This document shows positions 19,095 through 25,980 of a DNA stretch of 25,980 nucleotides, piece after piece. The notes beneath the pieces were generated by a model. It was not told the origin of the DNA and ran no database searches. It saw nothing but the letters and a program-made list of their open reading frames with translations. The position numbers and the translations under genes were made by a program. Source of the stretch: Oppiella nova (taxonomy: Eukaryota; Arthropoda; Arachnida; Sarcoptiformes; Oppiidae); contig CAJPVJ010000411.1 of the NCBI GenBank assembly GCA_905397405.1, positions 1-25,980 of the forward strand. Reading direction: 5' to 3'. How positions within the stretch are numbered: position 1 is the stretch's first letter; each line of letters starts with the position of its first letter.

Positions 19095-21074
19095 TTATTG
19101 TCTTAATTCGATGCCTACGTTCACATCTCCTGTTGTTAACAAAAACTCAATTTTCTTTAATTTTAGAGGAACTGTAGTATTGGGTGTTCTCACGAATTTG
19201 AATTTATTAATCAAATGGGCTATCGCTGTCTTGGCCTCCATTAAGGCGAACCTCATTCCCACACAATTTCGGGGTCCCATTCCGAACGGCATATAAGTGT
19301 ATGGAACCAATTGGTCCTTATTCTCGGGCATAAACCTCTCCGGATCCCAACGATCAGGGTTTGGGTAATACTTAGGGCTGTGGTGTAGGGTTTGCATATC
19401 AAAGTTAACCATCATCCCCTTCGGAATTGTTAGTCCGGTATCGCCTATATATCAATAAATATTAATTTTTTAAGACTGATATTTATCTATAAAACCAAAC
19501 CTATAGTATAGTCTTCGTTAGCAATTCTACCGATAGCTGCGACGGGATTATAGATTCTCAGGGTTTCGGCAACACATGCCTCCAAATATGGCATTTTCGA
19601 GATACTCTCGTAATCATACTTCCCGGCGAAACGACTCACTTCTTCGTATAGCTTTTGCTGACACTTTTGATCCAAAGCTAATCTGTAGGACATAAACGTT
19701 AAGAGAGAGGCAGTCGTCTCATATCCGGCCACAAAGAACACAAAACTTGTGGCCAATATATCGGTGTCTGTTATCTCTGTCTTCTGTTTATTATATTTCA
19801 AAGTGTCCGCCGAATCGACTTTTCCAAAAATCTCTTCATTCAAGTCGTCCACATCTGCTTCATCGGTGTCTTGTTTCTTGTTTTGTGCGTTAATCATAAG
19901 GTTTATGTAATCTCTTTGTTTGGTTTTCTCCGATTTACGCCTTTCCACGATTGACTTAATCTGAAAATATATTATATTAACAATTGATTAAAACATTTTA
20001 AAAATATAATACTAACGGCTATAGAGAAGAATTTCTTAACACTCGGGTCGGTTGTCTCAAATCCTGTCCACTCAAGGATTTTAGGGAAAGTGTTGAACAG
20101 CAGAAAGAAGACCCAAAGCCTCCAATTCCCTCGAAATACTTTCTGTGCATTCACTACAAACTCATTGTTGGGGTCGTTATGAGTGTCTATTTTAGTGCCG
20201 AAAGCACACGAAGCGATCACATCCATCGTCAGATTCCCCATCGCTTTCTTCATCTCGACGTCCTCTCCATTCCTCGACTTCTGCTCCAAATATTTCTCTA
20301 ATCTCTTCACGCAATCAATGATAATGGGATGCATTGCTCGCATTTTGCCACTTGAGAAGGTCGGACTTATCTATTCATTAAATAGATTGTTATTAATAAA
20401 AATTAAATAAATCTATATTATAGTGAACAAACAATTGATCGCATTTTCTTCCATTCCTCTCCGGTTAGATTAAACAGCGATCTGTCGTTTAGTGGATCTC
20501 CGGTTTTAAAATCGTTGTGATCGAAAAATACATGAAAATCTCTAATATTCATGTCTTTTATCAATTGAGGGTCATTTATTGTAAGGCTTGGTCTCGAACC
20601 CAAGTATGTTCTATTAGTTTAGGGAATACATTAAATTAAGTTACTTTGTATTTAATTTATAATAAATAACGCAAAACAATGCATTACCCGTATATTCTTC
20701 CATATTTTTGGCCATTATATACAATACCCTCAGGAAAAGGTCTTAAGAACAGTTGCCATAGAGTACCAAAGATGGGCAGTGGTGTGGGACCAGGTATGCC
20801 ACGGGATGACCAATATTTGAAATTCCGAGTCAAATAACTATATGATTCAAATAGAAATAAAATAATTGACATTCACACAACATTTTTATTAGTAAATAGT
20901 TTTTATATTAAATAATATTTAGAGATAGAGATTCTTGTTTGATGACATTTATTATAAAGTATACTTAAGAGTAAGATATTATAATAAATGAAATAATACT
21001 TACAAATACAATGCTATTAAACCAGCGGTGAATATATAAAATGAATTAAAACTAAATAATGTCGAGAATATCAT
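19095..21074 (-). CDS. Cytochrome P450 (P450-G), CYP3-like clan
   Basis: Complete gene of 520 residues. Exons in transcript order: 21004-21074, 20688-20837, 20433-20610, 20017-20370, 19501-19960 and 19095-19444. Exons 1-3, introns 1-2 and the proximal promoter are close to P450-F, while the end of exon 4 and part of exon 5 (for example FVFFVAGYETTASLLTFM) are closer to P450-E, so the gene looks mosaic. Motifs: N-terminal anchor, GIPGPTPLP, ISPTFSSGKMRAMHP, AGYETT (329-334), AETLRIYNP, DPERFMP and FGMGPRNCVG (Cys465). The stop is TAA at 19095-19097. Its 5' end faces the intact SLOG gene with 259 bp between the two start codons, against 829 bp between F and the SLOG fragment. No defect seen. 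Confidence 0.95.
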
Positions 21075-21218
21075 TTTTGCAAACAAATTGGTTCTTGTTT
21101 GTAGTGAATTAAACTACTTGTAAGTGTAAAATGTATTTTGATTTCAATTCTTTACATACAATTTGTTCATAAATACAATCAAATATTCAGGAATTATCAA
21201 ATGACTTTTACTCCAGAC

Positions 21219-21226
21219 TGATTAGA
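21219..21226 (-). promoter_or_regulatory. Conserved TCTAATCA element between P450-G and the SLOG gene
   Basis: Coding-strand TCTAATCA, 145 bp upstream of the P450-G start, retained although nearly all sequence further upstream (about 575 bp relative to P450-F) has been deleted. It lies 108 bp upstream of the SLOG start on the other strand, so it could affect both. Confidence 0.45.
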
Positions 21227-21333
21227 TTAGTTATTTATATGCAATTAGTAATTATACAAACAAACTTTATTCTCATTTAAATACTAAAACTATATATTTA
21301 AATGCCCTGTACAGTACAGCACAAATACAAATA

Positions 21334-21834
21334 ATGTCTGTGCGTATAGTTTCTGGTGGACAGACAGGTGTGGACAGGGCTGCCCTCGATGTGGCCATAC
21401 ATTTAAAGATAGAGCACTCGGGTTGGTGTCCGAGAGGAAGACGAGCAGAGGATGGAGTGATCAGTGATTCATATGATCTCAAAGAGACTGCCAGTGATTG
21501 CTATGAAGACCGGACTTTGTTTAATATCCGTGACTCAGAGGTCACACTAATTCTCGTCCCTAATGGCAGTGAAGTGAATGCCATCAGCGATGGCACCAAA
21601 CTTACGGTACAAGAGTTGACACGACTTTCCAAACCTTACCTTATAATCAAAGTTTGCGATCAAATCAATGAATCGCTAGTAGAGGAATGCGTGGAATGGC
21701 TGTCCACTCATAAGCCTAAAATAGTAAACATTGCCGGCCCTCGAGAGTCCACTTGTCCGGGTATTTATGCTACAAGCTATGCACTTATAAAACATATTTT
21801 CCACAAATATAAACTATCCATGGATAATTCATAA
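21334..21834 (+). CDS. SLOG-fold protein, cpYpsA / 'putative molybdenum carrier' type, intronless
   Basis: Single-exon gene for 166 residues that recalls the bacterial family annotated as putative molybdenum carrier (Pfam PF12694, circularly permuted YpsA branch of the SLOG Rossmann-like superfamily). Motifs in order: strand plus glycine loop IVSGGQTGVDRAALD (5-19), GWCPRGRRAEDG (30-41), a Tyr-Leu-x-Glu-Thr segment (47-52), RTLFNIRDSEVTLI (60-73), DGTKLT (86-91) and NIAGPRESTCPGIY (132-145). The length suits a complete single domain; there is no signal peptide or membrane segment, so it is probably cytosolic. SLOG proteins are thought to bind nucleotides or related small molecules; the molybdenum role is a family label only, and the true ligand is unknown. 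No introns and a mainly bacterial distribution suggest horizontal transfer, but the flanks are host DNA and a 16-codon copy lies at 18964. It is head-to-head with P450-G and tail-to-tail with P450-H. Confidence 0.88.
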   Translation: MSVRIVSGGQTGVDRAALDVAIHLKIEHSGWCPRGRRAEDGVISDSYDLKETASDCYEDRTLFNIRDSEVTLILVPNGSEVNAISDGTKLTVQELTRLSKPYLIIKVCDQINESLVEECVEWLSTHKPKIVNIAGPRESTCPGIYATSYALIKHIFHKYKLSMDNS

Positions 21835-21848
21835 TATTTTTAGAGATT

Positions 21849-21854
21849 AATAAA
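21849..21854 (+). terminator. Possible poly(A) signal of the SLOG gene
   Basis: AATAAA begins 15 bp after the stop codon, a sensible place for a eukaryotic poly(A) signal. It supports the gene being expressed as a host transcript. Confidence 0.45.
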
Positions 21855-22035
21855 AAGTAATTTTTATCATTTATACGTGTAATATTATCTATGAATATTT
21901 TTATCTAGAACATATTATTATTAAGTGGAATTTAAATTAAAATAATTTCTAATAGTTTTATATTAATTTTTATTAAAATATTCTTCAAAAAGTGTAAAAC
22001 TATAATGAATTTGATTTTATTATACAATTATAAAA

Positions 22036-24250
22036 CTATTGTCTGACTTCCACTCTAATGGTTCCCATATCTAAAGCCTGAGTGAATACAACAAACTTTT
22101 TGTACGTAAACTCGGTCTTAGTGTTTGGCGTTTGTGTGAACTTATATTTGGATACAATCTGATGGACAGCGGTCTTCATGTTGATCATTGCGAACCGCAT
22201 TCCCACACAATTTCGAGGACCCGTTCCGAAGGGTAGGTATGTGTATGGTATGAGTCGAGACTTATTCGCCGGTAGAAAACGCTCCGCAATGAACTCATTG
22301 GGGTTGGGATAGTAGTGCGGGTCGTGGTGTATGGCGTACAGCGGGATGTGAACTGCCATTCCCTTGTGTATCACTAGCCCTGTATCTCCTGTTCAGAAAT
22401 ATATTCAGTTATCAAATGGCAATCTATTGTCACATCCTTTCAGTACCCAAATCGTAGTCTTCGGACGCAATTCGTTGTGACATAACGAGTGGTGAGTAGA
22501 GTCGGAGTGTCTCTGAAATACATGCCTCTAAATACGGCATCTTCTCGATGGTCTCGTAGTCAACATTAGGTCCATAACCAGTGATCTCATCGAATAACTT
22601 CTGTTGCGATTCTGGATTCAGTGCCAACTCGTGGAACAGATAGGAGAGAGTGGATGCCGTTGTCTCATAACCGGCCAAAATAAAGAGCAGAGCTGTCGCC
22701 AAAATGTCCATCTCTTGCAACTGAAAGCCTTTCTTTTTCATCGATTCGCCAATCCTTTGGACTTCAATCCTAATGTCTTCGTCGATGTCTTTGAGATCAG
22801 TTTTGTTGTGTGAGTCGAGTAACAGTTGCATGAAATCGACATTTTTAGACACTTTCTGAGATTTCCTTTCAGTGATAATCGTTTGTAACTATAATTAAAT
22901 GATTAAGAATTTCAATGAGTTTAGTGACACACTGTATGAATAAAATGATATTTACTATTGATTTGAAGTAATTGATGAAATGTTTGGGAACAAAGGAAAT
23001 GTCGTATTTCTTGACCAGTGATGGCACCAATAGGTTGAGTATGAAAAACATGCCAAACCTTAGGGAAGGTCTGAAGAATTGTGAGGCAATGGTGACGAAC
23101 TGGTGCTCATCGGCGCCGGTGTGTGACTGTAATTTGATGGCAAAGGCACACAACGCGATCACATCCATCGTGTAATTGGAGAAGACTTTCTTAATGTCAA
23201 TCTCATTGCGATCACTGTTTGCAAACTCTTCCAACACTTTATCCAATCTTTCGACACATTCTTTGATTAAAATTTGCATTTTTCTCATTTTGCCGCTCGA
23301 GAAGGTTGGGCTCACCTAACGGTGTGATCAGTGGTTTTATTTGCAATTATTTCTACTTAGATTTGGTCTAATATAACAAACTTTGAAATTATACTAACAA
23401 TGGTTCGGATCTGTTTCCAGACATCTCCCCGTGCGGTCAGCAGAGACCTCTCAAATATGGGATGACCTAACGATAGGTTAACCCTATCGACAAACTTATG
23501 GAAGTCTTTCACTAATATATCTCTAATGAGTTCGGGTTCGGCGACACTCAGCACCGGTTTGTTTCCGTCATAATAACTGGTTATAGAAATTAAATTTAAA
23601 TTTGAATTCATAAACCCTACGAATATTATAGAAATTTGTGTGACTATAGTGTGCGTGAACTGTACGGACCCGTAGATTTTGCCAAACTTTTGATAGTTTT
23701 GTAACCCATAAACACATCTGGGCTTCAGGAACACCTGATACAGATTGCCCGCCAGTGGCACAGGCTTTGGACCCTTCACTCCACGAGAGCTCCAGTATTT
23801 GTGATTACGAGTTGAATAACTTTTAATACATAATAAATAAATATAACGATTAAAAATCAAAGTTCAAAAACCTTTTTCATTACCGGTAATAGAATTTAAG
23901 CCTCAATTAGAAAGTGAATTCATTATAAAGTCTGATATTTATTGCATTTAAAATATCTCACATATCTTTCATTAATAAATATTGATTCTGACATTTAATT
24001 GCAACTTTTTAATGCAATTATTAATAATATATTTGATTGAAGCATGTACTACTAGCAGTAATGTGAAATTAATTAGTTTAATGAAAAAACTTTATTTTTG
24101 TGCATAATTATATGGAATATCTAATAATAATGCACTTGAATTATACAGTGAGATATAAACTACTTACAAATATAATGAAATTAATGTGACGATGAGAATC
24201 GATGGCCAATAAGTAATTAAGTTAATTAAATATTGCGACAAATATATCAT
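22036..24250 (-). CDS. Cytochrome P450 (P450-H), divergent CYP3-like clan member
   Basis: Complete gene of 521 residues. Exons in transcript order: 24168-24250, 23670-23819, 23399-23576, 22956-23315, 22447-22888 and 22036-22388. Exons 2 and 3 have the same lengths (150 and 178 nt) and all junctions the same phases as the other genes, but the protein is much more diverged. Motifs: membrane anchor at about residues 10-28, GVKGPKPVPLAG hinge, VSPTFSSGKMRKM at the exon 4 start, I-helix LAGYETTASTL, SETLRLYSP, AERF in place of PERF and FGTGPRNCVG (Cys near 465). The stop is TAG at 22036-22038. Intron 1 (23820-24167, 348 bp) is the longest gap and holds nothing recognisable. It is tail-to-tail with the SLOG gene (201 bp apart). 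It is probably an older member of the cluster, not part of the recent D-G expansion. Confidence 0.94.
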
Positions 24251-24664
24251 TTTCTCGGGAAATATATATCTGATAACGAAGTGAAATAAACACTAATAAA
24301 CAGCTATTTCTGAGAAATCAAGTGCACAATAATGACACAACCATTTCATGCCATTGCAGACAATCTATGGTATCAATTATCATATACACCACCACTGATT
24401 AGACGTAACTCATACCGGTACTTACATAATCTAATATCAATAAACTTGAATTGAAATTCTGGCGTCTATTAGAAAAAATAAATAAGTTTGTAATGAAAAG
24501 TAAAATTACTTTTAGGGATGAATTTCACTATGATATACAAATTGTATAAAACAAATAATAAAATAAATTTTAACCGAAATCTTAATCAATTCAATAAATA
24601 TTTAGATTTTTAGTAGCAATATTATTCACACATTTTTATTGCTAATGATATTAAACAATGTAAC
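24251..24664. other. Region upstream of P450-H
   Basis: AT-rich, with the TCTAATCA element described separately and no coding sequence. It ends where the 658-bp tandem repeat begins. Confidence 0.55.
24396..24403 (-). promoter_or_regulatory. Conserved TCTAATCA element upstream of P450-H
   Basis: Coding-strand TCTAATCA, 146 bp upstream of the start codon, with a plus-strand TACACCACCAC run beside it as in P450-D (TACACCAAAA). The rest of the H promoter is not alignable with D-G, so retention of this piece is notable. No clear TATA box is seen for H. Confidence 0.5.
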
Positions 24665-25980
24665 AATATTTATATGCATGTAAGGCTCGGAATAATCAAA
24701 TATTCATTAATAGATTTCATATAAACACCATTAGAAAAATGATTATTTGTTTTGTTTTGACTCAAAATGTTACAACAATTTTCATTTTCCCTTAATTCTC
24801 GACTCAATCGACAAGACAACAGCAAAAAACTAGTTTTCAAGGCTTCTGCCAGTTATTGAACAAACTTTTTGGTAGACTTCTCGCTGATGAACATCACATC
24901 ACTTGACGGTTCGCCTCAAAAATCAAATTCAATCTCAAATTTATCTCTCAATTCATAAGCATTTAATTGACATTAAAAATTGTTTCAACAAATTTCTAAA
25001 TCATTTTCAACCGCTACAGTAATTAAATTGATTTTTTCAAGTCTAATGGAAACTTTCACATCGATTACAATCAAGACCAATTATGCATTTTATTTCATAA
25101 GCATTTACTTTACAACGTAAGAGATAATAGTTTGTAAATATTCATAGTAATGGAAAAATATATTGACTTAAACGCAAAAATTCAAAATAAATTCACTTTA
25201 TTTATTGATTCAATGAAACAAAATATCAATTTAAATATATCTCTGTTTGTGTTTTACAATAATAATTGCGATATTTGTTGGAAGAAATATATGTTAAATG
25301 TTTTGCATCAGTAGTTACCGCAAATATTTATATGCATGTAAGGCTCGGAATAATCAAATATTCATTAATAGATTTCATATAAACACCATTAGAAAAATGA
25401 TTATTTGTTTTGTTTTGACTCAAAATGTTACAACAATTTTCATTTTCCCCTTAATTCTCGACTCAATCGACAAGACAACAGCAAAAAACTAGTTTTCAAG
25501 GCTTCTGCCAGTTATTGAACAAACTTTTTGGTAGACTTCTCGCTGATGAACATCACATCACTTGACGGTTGGCCTCAAAAATCTAATTCAATCTCAACTT
25601 TATCTCTCAATTCATAAGCATTTAATTGACATTAAAAATTGTTTCAACAAATGTCTAAATCATTTTCAACCGCTACAGTAATTAAATTGATTTTTTCAAG
25701 TCTAATGGAAACTTTCACATCAATTACAATCAAGACCAATTATGCATTTTATTTCATAAGCATTTACTTTACAACGTAAGAGATAATAGTTTGTAAATAT
25801 TAATAGTAATGGAAAAATATATTGACTTAAACGCAAAAATTGAAAATAAATTTACTTTATTTATTGATTCAATGAAACAAAATATCAATTTAAATATATC
25901 TCTGTTTGTGTTTTACAATAATAATTGCGATATTTGTTGGAAGAAATATATGTTAAATGTTTTGCATCAGTAGTTACCGC
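24665..25980. repeat. Two tandem copies of a 658-bp repeat
   Basis: 24665-25322 and 25323-25980 align over their whole length with about eight or nine substitutions and one single-base indel. The second copy finishes at the window end, so the array may continue. The unit is AT-rich, with no family-like coding sequence, tRNA or terminal inverted repeats that I can see; the short open frame at 25298-25492 spans a copy boundary and is not convincing. It could be satellite DNA or a simple local duplication. Confidence 0.9.

Noticed and set aside
25298-25492. 64-residue open frame in the 658-bp repeat
   Set aside because: It spans the boundary of the two copies and the equivalent frame is not maintained in copy 1; composition is low complexity.
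1-25980. CRISPR arrays, tRNA or rRNA genes, operons and bacterial ribosome binding sites
   Set aside because: No regular short repeats with spacers, no cloverleaf candidates and clear spliceosomal introns; the window is eukaryotic.

Overview
This is an AT-rich, intron-containing eukaryotic window dominated by a tandem array of microsomal cytochrome P450 genes of the CYP3-like clan (the CYP3A/CYP6/CYP9 type). All lie on the minus strand and share the same six-exon structure. Short introns, very AT-rich spacers and a dense CYP3-clan array suggest an arthropod, possibly a mite or other chelicerate; that assignment is inference, since no species-diagnostic marker is visible. Gene labels A to H are mine.

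Layout, left to right: P450-A (5' part only, cut by the window start); a broken P450 pseudogene; P450-B; P450-C; P450-D; a plus-strand intronless Rab10-like GTPase gene; P450-E; P450-F; a 16-codon fossil of a SLOG-fold gene; P450-G; the intact intronless SLOG-fold gene (cpYpsA/'putative molybdenum carrier' type, plus strand); the more divergent P450-H; and two tandem copies of a 658-bp repeat reaching the window end. I rebuilt the exons from GT..AG sites in correct phase. Exon 2 is 150 nt and exon 3 is 178 nt in every intact gene, and B to H encode 518-522 residues, normal for complete microsomal P450s.

The array grew by repeated segmental duplication, and several junctions are readable: out-of-frame fusion of a haem-domain exon to a mid-gene exon (about 1973-1977), an orphan tail of a terminal exon (13150-13177), a replaced spacer segment with an inverted repeat (15449-15567), and a copy boundary inside codon 16/17 of the SLOG gene (19011/19012). 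A 141-bp block around the haem cysteine codon is identical between the otherwise diverged genes B and F, which points to gene conversion. Two single N characters sit between exact direct repeats of 62 and 69 bp. Removing one repeat plus the N restores normal exon lengths, so these are most likely assembly joins.

The two non-P450 genes are the most unusual content. The Rab10-like protein has His in place of the Mg2+-binding Thr of the P-loop, Pro at the switch II site that LRRK2 phosphorylates in human Rab10, and a C-terminus ending CCIL. The SLOG-fold gene looks bacterial in type, lacks introns and lies head-to-head with P450-G across 259 bp. The P450s probably act in ER oxidation of xenobiotics or endogenous lipophilic compounds. 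A shared TCTAATCA element 144-146 bp upstream of the ATG in five of them suggests common regulation. Any functional link of the SLOG or Rab gene to the P450s is speculative.
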